Assembly: GCF_020564625.1 (NCBI RefSeq)
Contig: NZ_JAJBZT010000011.1
Span: forward strand, 58,617-122,616
Direction of reading: 5' to 3'
DNA from: Leeia speluncae
Lineage (GTDB): Bacteria > Pseudomonadota > Gammaproteobacteria > Burkholderiales > Leeiaceae
DNA: 64,000 nt
Below, one piece after another: positions 36,435 to 45,006 of the stretch. The stretch's first letter is position 1; every line of letters begins with the position of its first letter. A program made the position numbers and the translations under genes. The notes below the pieces were generated by a model. It was not told where the DNA came from, searched no databases, and saw only the letters and a list, made by a program, of their open reading frames with translations.

Positions 36435-37400
36435 ATGCGCCGTCAGTTTATTTTGTCTGCTCTTGCGATTGCAGCATCTTTTCATTTTTCTAGTGCTTGG
36501 GCTGATGACGCTATCCCCTCTTTAAAAGGAAAACGCATTGCGCTAAGTACAGTCGGTACTAGTATTTATTATGATAGCCGTGCTTTTCAGGCTCAGATCG
36601 ATGAAGTAAAACGATTGGGCGGTACGCCAATTACACTAGACGCAGGCCGTAATGATAAAGCCCTAGTCTCCCAGCTACAGACTGTAGTTGCCCAAAAGCC
36701 AGATGCGGTAATTCAACTATTAGGTACTTCTACCGTGATTGAGCCTTGGCTTAAAAAAATTAATGAAGCAGGTATCCCGCTGTTTACCGTAGAGGCAGAA
36801 TCAAAATACAGTATCAATGATGTCACCGCCGATAATTATCAGGTGGGCTTACAACTTGCTGAAAAATTAGTAAAAGACCTAAAAGGCAAAGGAAATATTC
36901 TGGTATTTAATGGGTTTTATGGCGTAAAAAGTTGCGGGCTTCGATACGACGCACTAAAGAAAGTATTAGAGAAAAACCCAGGCATTAAAATCATTCAGCC
37001 AGAGCTACGTGATGTCATCCCAAATACAGTACAAGATGCCTATTCCCAAGTAACTGCATTACTGAATAAATACCCTAAAGGAAGTGTCCAAGCAATTTGG
37101 GCCGCATGGGATGTACCACAACTAGGCGCAACAAAAGCCCTAATTGATGCAAAACGCACAGAAATCCTAACGTACGGCGTGGATGGCTCGCCAGAAATTA
37201 TTAATTTACTCACCCAAAAATCAGCCCCAATTGGCGCAGTAATTGCCCAGCAGCCTGCTTTAGCAGGGAAAATTGCCGTACAAAACGTTGCAAGATATTT
37301 GGCAGGAAAAAAGGATTTACCGAAAGTCACTTCTGTCGCCACCCTAGTGGCCACAAGCAGCAATGTGCAAGAAATTAAAAAAATACGTGGCGATAAATAA
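36435..37400 (+). CDS. Ribose-type periplasmic binding protein 2
   Basis: 321 aa. Signal peptide ALAIAASFHFSSAWA, mature DDAIPSLKGKRIALSTVGTSIYYDS. It aligns end to end with the protein encoded at 35137-36102 (shared LDAGRND.ALVSQLQTVVAQKPDAV, NGFYGV..C, PELRDVIPNTVQDAY, LLNKYPKGSV..IW.AWD.PQLGA.KALI) but differs in the likely pocket (SIYYDS versus SHYFDL). Two binding proteins divergently flanking one control region suggest one importer serving two related ligands. It has its own sigma-54 promoter and terminator. Confidence 0.9.
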   Translation: MRRQFILSALAIAASFHFSSAWADDAIPSLKGKRIALSTVGTSIYYDSRAFQAQIDEVKRLGGTPITLDAGRNDKALVSQLQTVVAQKPDAVIQLLGTSTVIEPWLKKINEAGIPLFTVEAESKYSINDVTADNYQVGLQLAEKLVKDLKGKGNILVFNGFYGVKSCGLRYDALKKVLEKNPGIKIIQPELRDVIPNTVQDAYSQVTALLNKYPKGSVQAIWAAWDVPQLGATKALIDAKRTEILTYGVDGSPEIINLLTQKSAPIGAVIAQQPALAGKIAVQNVARYLAGKKDLPKVTSVATLVATSSNVQEIKKIRGDK

Positions 37401-37970
37401 GCGTTTTCTGGACTACTCTCTCTCCTAAGTCCAATTTCCCCGTGGTATTTGCCACGGGGTTTTTTTATTAAGATGTAAAAATAGGTAGAGTTCACTACAA
37501 TAACAATTTGGATTATAGGCTGAAATGGAATATCATACATTTTATAAAAATATTATTTTTATTTTTTTGCAATAAGTCAGCAATATATTTTTCTTGCAAA
37601 ATATATGGATTAAAAATTTTTGTTTGCATGTGTTTACTTGTTGTCATGAATTTAAAATATCATTGCTTTAGTTTTAATCTTTAACCAGTTGATCTTGTTG
37701 TTAAAATATTTACCCTGAAAATTAATTCTTGATAAAATCATATAAATTGACGTATAAAATTAGCCAAAACTTTTTATAAAAAACCATAAAAATCCCCATG
37801 CATGTTGTTGCTTTATCAATTTTATAAGAAATTATTTTAAAACAATAAAAGCATTGTAAGTATTTTATGTGATAATTTAACAGTTTATTATATCATATCA
37901 ATGATGCATTTAATTTATTTTAAACATTTTAAAGTACTAATCTAATAAAGTAAAACAAAGGGTAGCGATA
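37401..37970. other. A+T-rich intergenic region with terminator and putative KAP-gene promoter
   Basis: 570 bp. After the terminator at 37438-37467 the base composition drops sharply to almost pure A+T. A possible promoter is TTGATA (37729-37734), 18-bp spacer, TATAAA (37753-37758). In such A+T-rich DNA, chance matches are likely. I see no gene here; short open frames on the minus strand look like chance. Confidence 0.4.
37438..37467 (+). terminator. Terminator of binding protein 2
   Basis: CCCCGTGG (37438-37445), loop TATTTG, CCACGGGG (37452-37459), then a T7 run. Confidence 0.93.
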
Positions 37971-39848
37971 GTGATCTCACAAAAAAATATACACATTGAA
38001 AGTTTTCTTGACTACTACTGTGAACTCGATGAAGCGCCTGAATATGGTGTAATGATTGATGGAGAATGGGGTTCAGGAAAAACATGGTTTGTAAAAAAAT
38101 ATCAAGAAAAAATTGAGAATGATAATAGAAAAGTAATATATGTATCGCTTTATGGCTTAAGTAAAGTTAAAGAAATCAATGAGGCAATATTTCAAGCTCT
38201 GCATCCTGTACTAGCTCACAAGTCTACCAAATTAGCCGGAAAAATTCTTAAAGGTGCAATAAAAGCTACTATTAAGATTGATATTGATGCTGACAAAAAA
38301 GATGACGTTAGTATATCAACTGGAATTCCTGATGTTAATCTCCCTGACTATCTTAGTAATGCAGATAAACATATACTAATTTTTGATGATTTAGAACGGT
38401 GCGAAATTCCTACAGGCCAATTGTTAGGATATATAAATCATTTCATTGAGCATGAAAAAATGAAGTGTATTCTTGTATCTAATGAATTTGAAATGGAAGA
38501 AAAAAACAAAAATTCAAGCAACAAATCATACATCAAAATAAGAGACAAGATTATTGGCAAACGGTTTGGTTTTACATCAGATTTTGATTCTGCCATATCG
38601 GATTTTTTGGCAAGCCAATCATGCAAAAACTCTAGCTCCTTATTGATTAAACACATAGAAATTATAAAGTCAATCTATCTAAAAGCAGGATATAATAATT
38701 TTAGGCATTTAAAACATGCGTTATGGGATTTTGAAAGAATTTTTTTAGTTGTTATTAAAGATAGTAATCTAGAAGAAGAAATTCAAGAGCACATTTTGCA
38801 ATCGCATTTTTTACTTTCATTTGAGTTAAAGTCTGGTGGGTTATTAAATAAAGATATTATTGAAATTAACAAAAGAAGAATGAAAAATTTTTTCGTAAAA
38901 TACAATGATGTGGATAAGCGTAGTTGTAATGAAAAAAACATTGATGAGATAATTTCAAAATACATTGGTATATGCTCAACTGAAATATTTCCTTCAGTAG
39001 ATTTTTGGGAAGTTTTTTTTGAAAAAGGAATTGTTGATGATAGCATTGCAAAAAATTCAATAGACAACAGCATCTATAGATATTATTCAAACATGCCGTC
39101 TTGGAAACGGCTTTTGCAATGTATGAATTTAAATGATAATGAATTTATAAATGTGCTTTCAGATGTTCAAAAAGAATATATTGATAGAAAATATAAAGAT
39201 GTTGGTATAGTACTACATATTTTAGGCGTGAAACTTTGGCTTATTGATATTGGAATACTGACAGAGACTAAAGACGTGGTAATAAAAGAAGCAAAAGATT
39301 ATATTGATTCAATGGAGAAAGATAAAACATTACCAGAGGAAAATTTTTTAGATAGTGATATCAATAATACTAGTTATGACAACTCTGCATACTTTAGTAG
39401 AGAAACTGTAGAGTTTGAAGAAGTATTTACATACTTGACTGAGGCCAAAAATAGACAGTATATAAATTCTCTAAATGAAAAAGCTGAAGAATTAATGAAA
39501 GAAATGCAAAAAGATTTTTCTTTATTCACAAGAAGGTTAATACTAAATAATTCTGTGGATAATACTTATTATAAAATTCCAATTTTATCAAAAATTGATC
39601 CGGGTATTTTTTTAGCAGAGCTAGAAAAATTAAACAACGAAAAAAAACGTGAATTTGGGTTTTTGCTAACCAGTAGATATCAATTTCCGAATTATTTAGC
39701 GCATATTAGAGAGGAAATACCTTGGCTGAAAAGCATGGTTTCTCTATTGAAGAACGAAGCAAACATAAAAAAAGGCAAAATGAGCGGCCATATTTACACA
39801 ATTCTTGTAAAAAAATTTGAAGAGTCAATTCAGCGATTTTCCTCGTAG
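37971..39848 (+). CDS. KAP-family P-loop NTPase, foreign-looking
   Basis: 625 aa from GTG 37971 with AAAGGG eight bases upstream. Walker A GEWGSGKT (31-38) and Walker B HILIFDDLERC (134-144) with the DDLER signature of KAP/STAND-like NTPases. The rest is helical and I recognise no effector domain; no membrane segments are evident. Known relatives include PifA of the F plasmid, which excludes phage T7, and other defence NTPases, so a phage-defence role is possible but not shown. Base and codon use (AAA, AAT, ATA, TTT heavy) is unlike all neighbours, indicating recent transfer. It stands alone between two sulfur transcription units, with no integrase or transposase visible. Confidence 0.8.
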   Translation: MISQKNIHIESFLDYYCELDEAPEYGVMIDGEWGSGKTWFVKKYQEKIENDNRKVIYVSLYGLSKVKEINEAIFQALHPVLAHKSTKLAGKILKGAIKATIKIDIDADKKDDVSISTGIPDVNLPDYLSNADKHILIFDDLERCEIPTGQLLGYINHFIEHEKMKCILVSNEFEMEEKNKNSSNKSYIKIRDKIIGKRFGFTSDFDSAISDFLASQSCKNSSSLLIKHIEIIKSIYLKAGYNNFRHLKHALWDFERIFLVVIKDSNLEEEIQEHILQSHFLLSFELKSGGLLNKDIIEINKRRMKNFFVKYNDVDKRSCNEKNIDEIISKYIGICSTEIFPSVDFWEVFFEKGIVDDSIAKNSIDNSIYRYYSNMPSWKRLLQCMNLNDNEFINVLSDVQKEYIDRKYKDVGIVLHILGVKLWLIDIGILTETKDVVIKEAKDYIDSMEKDKTLPEENFLDSDINNTSYDNSAYFSRETVEFEEVFTYLTEAKNRQYINSLNEKAEELMKEMQKDFSLFTRRLILNNSVDNTYYKIPILSKIDPGIFLAELEKLNNEKKREFGFLLTSRYQFPNYLAHIREEIPWLKSMVSLLKNEANIKKGKMSGHIYTILVKKFEESIQRFSS

Positions 39849-39958
39849 CAATTAATATTTTTGCAGATATCTAGAATCTTCCTAATACTGACTACTTTGA
39901 CCGAAACTCCGAAAAACTCAATACAATACAATTCTAGGTCACAAAATATGCAATTGAT

Positions 39959-39988
39959 CACCCAACCGAGATTTCTCTCGGTTGGGTG
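39959..39988. terminator. Strong hairpin between the KAP gene and the DszA-like gene
   Basis: CACCCAACCGAGA (39959-39971) and TCTCGGTTGGGTG (39976-39988), a perfect 13-bp stem with a TTTC loop, 16 nt downstream of the minus-strand monooxygenase stop. No long T-run on either side, but its place between convergent genes suggests termination. Confidence 0.6.
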
Positions 39989-40004
39989 TTGATTAGCCTA
40001 CTTC

Positions 40005-41438
40005 TTAAGCCGTTGCGCGTTCTTCCACCCTTTGTTGGCTAAATAAACTGCCATCGATTGGGTGTTCTTGTTTGTATTTTTCGATATCTCGATATTGATT
40101 GGCGGGGTGATTGCTTGGTAGTCGATCACCATCCCCAAATAGCTTTTGTCTTAATGTGCCTTCTTTATATTCCGTGGCATACACGCCTCTACGCTGCAGT
40201 TCTGGCACTAAATATTCCACAATGTCCTCAAAGGTTTCGTGCGCAACAGCATAGGCCAAATTAAATCCATCGGTATCGGTTTCTGCCACCCATTCTTGCA
40301 AAATATTAGCAACCGTCGTTGGTGAGCCTACAAAAATTGGACCTAGGCCACCAATGCCACCAAATTTGGCTAGTTCATCAATTGTCCATGTCTTTCCGCC
40401 GCCTGCTAGGTGCTCAACGGCAGAAACAATGGCATTCGTTTCTACGTGCTTAACCAGATCTGTTGGGGCGTATTGGCCAAAATCGATACCTGTCCAACCA
40501 GACATAAAGACTAACGAGCCATCGTAAGAAGCATATTGTTGGTATTCTTTGAATTTGGCTTGTGCTTTTTCATCGGTTTCATCCACGATGATGGTTACCA
40601 AGTTGTAAATCAATACCTTTTTCGGGTCCCTTCCCGCTTCTGCTGCTTGTTCCCTGACTTCTTGCACATATTTTTTTAAGACATCTTTTGTTGGTGCAGC
40701 AACAAATACGCACTCTGCGTGTTGCGCAGCAAACAGTTTGCCTTTACCCGAAGCACCAGCCTGGAAAAGCACAGGGGTTCTTTGTGGGGAGGGTTCGCTT
40801 AGATGGTAACCAGGTACTTCAAAGTATTTTCCTTTGTGGCCAATTTCATGCACTTTTTCAGGGTGAGCAAAGATGCCGCGTTCACGGTCTCTTACCACCG
40901 CGCCATCTTCCCATGAACCTTCTAGCAATTTATAAATGACTTCCAAGTATTCACTCGCCACATCATAGCGATTGTCATGTCGGCGTAACCCGCCTTCACT
41001 GATATTTTTTGCGCCACTTTCAAGGTAAGACGTCACAATATTCCAGCCTACCCGCCCTTTTGTGTGGTGATCTAAGGTAGTTAAACGCCTTGCAAACGTA
41101 TAGGGGTGCTCGAAAGAGGTAGATGCAGTAATACCAATACCAAGATGCTTGGTTGCTAAGGCTAGTGGTGCTGCCAATTGCAATGGATCATTCACGGGGA
41201 TTTGCGCGCCCTGTTGTAAGGCAAAGTAGTTCCCGCCTTTGTAAACATCGTAATAACCAATGACATCCGCAATAAAAATCGAATCAAAAATCCCTTTTTC
41301 TAAGATTTTTCCTAAGTCTGTCCAATATTCCAGATCTTTGTATTCCCAAGACCTGTCTCGTGGGTGTCGCCATAAGCCTGGAGACTGATGGGCTACGCAG
41401 TTCATTTCAAATGCATTGAAGTGGATTTGTTTGCTCAT
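40005..41438 (-). CDS. NtaA/SnaA/DszA-family FMNH2-dependent monooxygenase
   Basis: About 477 aa from ATG 41438. Luciferase-like barrel of the large NtaA/DszA subgroup: MSKQIHFNAFEMNCVAHQSPGLWRHPRDRS, HHTKGRVGWNIVTSYLESGAKNISEGGL, PVLFQAGASGKGKLFAAQHAECVFVAAPT and GFNLAYAVAHETFEDIVEYLVPEL. Such enzymes oxidise C-S or C-N bonds with reduced FMN from a separate reductase. The divergent msuE gene could provide it. Its sigma-54 promoter at 41479-41494 and position opposite sfnG place it in the organosulfur set. Substrate unknown. Confidence 0.88.
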   Translation of the reverse strand: MSKQIHFNAFEMNCVAHQSPGLWRHPRDRSWEYKDLEYWTDLGKILEKGIFDSIFIADVIGYYDVYKGGNYFALQQGAQIPVNDPLQLAAPLALATKHLGIGITASTSFEHPYTFARRLTTLDHHTKGRVGWNIVTSYLESGAKNISEGGLRRHDNRYDVASEYLEVIYKLLEGSWEDGAVVRDRERGIFAHPEKVHEIGHKGKYFEVPGYHLSEPSPQRTPVLFQAGASGKGKLFAAQHAECVFVAAPTKDVLKKYVQEVREQAAEAGRDPKKVLIYNLVTIIVDETDEKAQAKFKEYQQYASYDGSLVFMSGWTGIDFGQYAPTDLVKHVETNAIVSAVEHLAGGGKTWTIDELAKFGGIGGLGPIFVGSPTTVANILQEWVAETDTDGFNLAYAVAHETFEDIVEYLVPELQRRGVYATEYKEGTLRQKLFGDGDRLPSNHPANQYRDIEKYKQEHPIDGSLFSQQRVEERATA

Positions 41439-41478
41439 GATGCCTGACCTTAATTTGTTTTTATAACAAAGCATAATG

Positions 41479-41494
41479 AGCAATATGCATGCCA
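41479..41494 (-). promoter_or_regulatory. Sigma-54 promoter of the DszA-like monooxygenase gene
   Basis: On the minus strand TGGCATG-CATA-TTGCT, a perfect -24/-12 match, about 41 nt upstream of the start. Confidence 0.82.
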
Positions 41495-41600
41495 GTGATT
41501 ATATATTCTAGCTATATGTATAGATGGCTGTGATGAGTTCGACTTGGCAGATTTATTTAGTTCATTCTTTAGTTTGAGATTCAACAACCATTATCCAAAT

Positions 41601-41616
41601 TGTTGATTAATCAACA
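41601..41616. promoter_or_regulatory. Candidate SfnR operator shared by two divergent sigma-54 promoters
   Basis: TGTTGATTAATCAACA is a perfect 16-bp palindrome. It lies ~62 bp upstream of the sigma-54 promoter of msuE-sfnG and ~107 bp upstream of the divergent one, so one enhancer could serve both. A related TTCAACAACC lies just before it. Confidence 0.58.
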
Positions 41617-41677
41617 CCTACTCTTCAAATTCTCTTCTATAAAAGTCATTTTTGATGATTTTTAGCTATTTCTAGGC

Positions 41678-41693
41678 TGGCACGCTTCCTGCT
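41678..41693 (+). promoter_or_regulatory. Sigma-54 promoter of msuE-sfnG
   Basis: TGGCACG-CTTC-CTGCT matches TGGCAYR-N4-TTGCW with one change at the -12 (C for T), the same variant as at 31354. About 60 nt upstream of the msuE start. Confidence 0.75.
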
Positions 41694-41752
41694 AATAACC
41701 ATACGTTAGATTAATTTTTATTTTAAGACTTATTTATTGTATGGAGGCGAAG

Positions 41753-42337
41753 ATGGCCAATCCCCTAAATGTTGTTGCTGTCTCGGGTAGTTTAAACCGC
41801 CCTTCTAGAACACTTGCTTTAGTTGAACATATTTTAGAAAGAATTCAATTAGATGTACCGGTGAACATCCGATTAATAGAAGTAGGCAACATAGCAGAAG
41901 GTTTAGCGAATGCGAGAAAAGCGGCGGATTTGCCGACGCAAATTTCTGCAGATGTCAAAGCCATTGAAACGGCAGATTTTCTAGTCGTTGCTTCTCCAGT
42001 TTATCGGGCTAGTTATACGGGGCTTTTCAAACACTTGTTTGATTTAGTGGATCACACCTCGTTGATTGATGTGCCTGTCTTTTTGGCTGCAACCGGTGGT
42101 AGTGATCGTCATGCATTAGTGATTGATCATCAGCTTCGACCGCTATTTAGCTTTTTCCAAGCGTTAACCCTACCAATTGGTGTTTATGGTGCGGAATCAG
42201 ACTTCACCAATTACCAAATCAGCAACCAAGACCTGATTGATCGCATCGATTTGGCCGTGGCACGTGCGTTGCCCTATCTAAAACATCGTCATTTACCTGT
42301 TAGCCAGCCATCTGAACTAACAGCAGCATCTATTTAA
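41753..42337 (+). CDS. msuE: NADPH-dependent FMN reductase (MsuE family)
   Basis: About 194 aa from ATG 41753, chosen because GGAGGCGAAG precedes it at good spacing (the ATG at 41741 lies before this site). NVVAVSGSLNRPSRTLALVEHIL binds FMN phosphate; TADFLVVASPVYRASYTGLFKHLFDLV and PVFLAATGGSDRHALVIDHQLRPLFSFF are MsuE signatures. It supplies FMNH2 to SfnG and perhaps to the divergent DszA-like enzyme. Forms an operon with sfnG. Second reductase of this kind in the window after ssuE. Confidence 0.9.
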   Translation: MANPLNVVAVSGSLNRPSRTLALVEHILERIQLDVPVNIRLIEVGNIAEGLANARKAADLPTQISADVKAIETADFLVVASPVYRASYTGLFKHLFDLVDHTSLIDVPVFLAATGGSDRHALVIDHQLRPLFSFFQALTLPIGVYGAESDFTNYQISNQDLIDRIDLAVARALPYLKHRHLPVSQPSELTAASI

Positions 42338-42367
42338 ACAAACAACTGTATAAAAGAGGGTTTCAAA

Positions 42368-43462
42368 ATGAGTAAACAATTAGACAACATTAAATTTGCC
42401 TACTGGGTTCCAAACGTGAGCGGTGGATTAGTCATCAGTAAACTAGAACAGCGTACTAGTTGGGATATTGATTACAACCGCAAGCTAGCCCAAGTAGCTG
42501 AAGATTCAGGCTTCGACTATGCCCTTAGCCAGATTCGCTTTACTGCTGGCTATGGCGCGGAATACCAACACGAGTCTGTTGCTTTCTCTCATGCCCTATT
42601 AGCGGCGACGAACAAATTAAAGGTGATTGCAGCGGTGCTTCCTGGCCCGTGGAACCCTGCGCTACTTGCCAAGCAAATTTCAACAATCGATCACCTCTCT
42701 AATGGCCGTGTTGCAGTCAATGTGGTTAGCGGATGGTTCCGTGGCGAATTTCATGCCATTGGTGAACATTGGCTAGAACATGACGAGCGGTATCGTCGTT
42801 CAGAAGAGTTTATTCGCGCGATTAAAGGTATTTGGACTGAAGATAACTTTAGTTTCCGTGGCGACTTTTACCGGTTCAATAACTACACCTTACAGCCAAA
42901 ACCACTGCAAAAACCTCACCCAGAAATTTTCCAAGGTGGTAGCTCTCGTGCTGCCCGCGATATGGCTGCACGTGTTTCTGATTGGTATTTCACGAATGGC
43001 AATACCGTCGAAGGGATCAAAGCCCAAATTGATGATATTCGCGCAAAAGCTGCCGCCGAAGGCAGAACAGTAAAAATTGGTGTGAATGCGTTTGTGATTG
43101 CACGTGATACAGAAGAAGAAGCGAAAGCAGTATTACAAGAAATTATTGATAAGGCAGATCCAGAAGCGGTGAATGCGTTTGGCTCAGAAGTAAAAAATGC
43201 CGGAAAAGCCTCTCCAGAGGGGGAAGGCAATTGGGCTAAGTCTTCATTTGAGGATCTTGTTCAGTACAACGATGGTTTTAAAACCAACCTAATCGGCACC
43301 CCGCAACAGATTGCAGAGCGAATTGTCGCCTTAAAAGCGGTAGGCGTAGATCTGGTACTGACTGGTTATCTGCACTTCATTGAAGAAGTGGAGTACTTCG
43401 GGAAAAACGTATTGCCACTCGTTCGTGAATTAGAAGCAAAACAGACTGCTGCGGCTGCGTAG
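42368..43462 (+). CDS. sfnG: Dimethylsulfone monooxygenase SfnG
   Basis: 364 aa, the expected length. Luciferase-like barrel with the SfnG-typical start NIKFAYWVPNVSGGLVISKLEQRTSWD, GFDYALSQIRFTAGYGAEYQHESV, LSNGRVAVNVVSGWFRGEFHAIGEHWLEHDERYRR and FQGGSSRAARDMAARVSDWYFTNGNT. It oxidises dimethylsulfone with FMNH2 and oxygen to methanesulfinate, feeding methanesulfonate or sulfite release. Cotranscribed with msuE behind a sigma-54 promoter. Confidence 0.93.
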   Translation: MSKQLDNIKFAYWVPNVSGGLVISKLEQRTSWDIDYNRKLAQVAEDSGFDYALSQIRFTAGYGAEYQHESVAFSHALLAATNKLKVIAAVLPGPWNPALLAKQISTIDHLSNGRVAVNVVSGWFRGEFHAIGEHWLEHDERYRRSEEFIRAIKGIWTEDNFSFRGDFYRFNNYTLQPKPLQKPHPEIFQGGSSRAARDMAARVSDWYFTNGNTVEGIKAQIDDIRAKAAAEGRTVKIGVNAFVIARDTEEEAKAVLQEIIDKADPEAVNAFGSEVKNAGKASPEGEGNWAKSSFEDLVQYNDGFKTNLIGTPQQIAERIVALKAVGVDLVLTGYLHFIEEVEYFGKNVLPLVRELEAKQTAAAA

Positions 43463-43502
43463 GTGGTTGAGTAAATGCAATAGCCGTTGTTAAAAGGCAG
43501 TG

Positions 43503-43541
43503 TTTCTTGGCTAGCTATTCTTTTATTTGCTAGCCAAGAAA
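43503..43541. terminator. Bidirectional terminator between sfnG and the CorC-like gene
   Basis: TTTCTTGGCTAGC (43503-43515) and GCTAGCCAAGAAA (43529-43541): perfect 13-bp stem, 13-nt loop, T-rich sequence following (ATTTTTAA), between convergent genes. Confidence 0.8.
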
Positions 43542-43549
43542 TGAAATTT

Positions 43550-44851
43550 TTAATCCCCAAGGATAGAAGAGCTAACTATCGGCGTTGCTAGTACCTTATC
43601 AATTCTTCGGCCATCCATATCCACTACTTCAAAGCGCCAATCTGCCCATTCGGTGTAATCTGCGGTAGAAGGGACTTTGCCTAGTAGTAGCATCATCATC
43701 CCGCTTAGGGTGTGATATCTGCCTTTATCTTCTTCTGGCAGCGTTTTCAGTACTAAACGGTCCTTCATTTCTGGTAAGGGAATCGCACCGTCTAGCAACC
43801 AAGATCCATCCTCTCTTTGCACCGCCCATGCATCTTCCGCATTTCTTGGTGTAAATTCACCCGTTACCGCTTCTAACACGTCTTGCAGGGTCACAATACC
43901 TTCAATTTCACCATACTCATCAATCACAAACGCCATTGAAATGTTATTTGCTCGGAATTGTTCTAATAACTCCATGCCGGTTAACGTTTCTGGCACGTAT
44001 ACACTAGGCAATAAATGATTGAGAAAATCTGGGGCTTGGCCTTTGGCAATCATCGAAAGCGCTTGTTTTGCATGCACCACGCCCAACACATTGGTTAAGC
44101 CACCGTCACAGACAGGGAAACGGGAGTGTTCAGATTCAATTAACCGATGTATGTTTTCTTCTGTACTTAGTTGAATATCAATAAACACCACGTCTGATCG
44201 CGGAATCATCAATGAACCTAATTGACGATCATCTAGGCGGAAAACATTCCGTACCATTTCATGTTGGTGCTGTTCAATCACGCCGGCTTCAGAGCCCTCT
44301 TCCAACATGGCGTGAATTTCTTCTTCTGTTACGCTCGCGTTGGTATTTTGCTTCACCCCCATGAGTTGAAGAATCGTATGCGTAGAAACGGTTAGCATCA
44401 CAACAAATGGACGTGTCACCACGGCTAGCGCCTGCATTGGCTTTGCAACCAATCTGGCAATCGGTTCTGGCGTAATTTGTCCCAGGCGTTTGGGTACGAG
44501 TTCACCAATCACAATCGAGACATAAGTCACCACAATCACTACAACCGCTGTAGCACCAATATCAGCGGGAGACTCTGGTACGCCTAAGCTTTGTAACCAA
44601 ATGGAAAATGGACCTGCTAGAACGGCTTCACCAACAATACCGTTAAGAATACCGATAGAAGTAATACCAATTTGAATGGTAGAAAGAAATTTAGTTGGGT
44701 CTTCCCCAAGCTTTAAAGCGACAGTAGCAGAGGAATCTCCCTCTGAAGCAAGTTTCATTAAACGCGCTTTTCTAGCCGTCACTAACGCAATTTCTGACAT
44801 AGCGAAGAGACCATTTAAAATGATCAGTCCAATCAGAATGAGGATTTCCAT
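43550..44851 (-). CDS. CNNM/CorC-type membrane protein with CBS domains (hemolysin family)
   Basis: 433 aa. N-terminal DUF21/CNNM membrane domain (ILILIGLIILNGLFAMSEIALV, then TIQIGITSIGILNGIVGEAV, ATAVVVIVVTYVSIVIGELVPKRLG), a pair of CBS domains from ~residue 205 (MIPRSDVVFID; FVIDEYGEIEGIVTLQDVLEAVTGEF), and a C-terminal CorC_HlyC domain. Family members export magnesium/cobalt or act in ion homeostasis. Not obviously linked to sulfur; flanked by terminators on both sides. Confidence 0.92.
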   Translation of the reverse strand: MEILILIGLIILNGLFAMSEIALVTARKARLMKLASEGDSSATVALKLGEDPTKFLSTIQIGITSIGILNGIVGEAVLAGPFSIWLQSLGVPESPADIGATAVVVIVVTYVSIVIGELVPKRLGQITPEPIARLVAKPMQALAVVTRPFVVMLTVSTHTILQLMGVKQNTNASVTEEEIHAMLEEGSEAGVIEQHQHEMVRNVFRLDDRQLGSLMIPRSDVVFIDIQLSTEENIHRLIESEHSRFPVCDGGLTNVLGVVHAKQALSMIAKGQAPDFLNHLLPSVYVPETLTGMELLEQFRANNISMAFVIDEYGEIEGIVTLQDVLEAVTGEFTPRNAEDAWAVQREDGSWLLDGAIPLPEMKDRLVLKTLPEEDKGRYHTLSGMMMLLLGKVPSTADYTEWADWRFEVVDMDGRRIDKVLATPIVSSSILGD

Positions 44852-44946
44852 GTTTAACCTAGTGAATAAAGATACTTATCTTGACACTATGGTGTTGTGC
44901 TAGGTTCCTGCCTTTTGATAAAAATAAAAATCATTGTTAACTAGCT

Positions 44947-44985
44947 CCTCTGTGATAGCGGTATTGCATGTAACTATCACAGAGG
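44947..44985 (-). terminator. Terminator-like hairpin downstream of sfnB
   Basis: CCTCTGTGATAG (44947-44958) and CTATCACAGAGG (44974-44985): perfect 12-bp stem, 15-nt loop, 22 nt after the sfnB stop. A T-rich stretch follows further on (GATTTTTATTTTTATC on the minus strand). Confidence 0.68.
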
Positions 44986-45006
44986 AAAACGATACGTCAG
45001 TCTGGG

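Noticed and set aside
37040..37540. 166-codon open frame on the minus strand across binding protein 2 and its terminator
   Set aside because: It lies opposite a clear gene, runs through a terminator and has no family features.
38783..39090. Open frames on the minus strand inside the KAP gene
   Set aside because: Low-complexity translations caused by A+T-rich codons of the real gene.
37497..39933. ACAATAACAATT (37497-37508) and ACAATACAATT (39923-39933) as direct repeats flanking the KAP gene
   Set aside because: Short, not identical, and made of A+T-rich words expected by chance; no integrase or tRNA end nearby.
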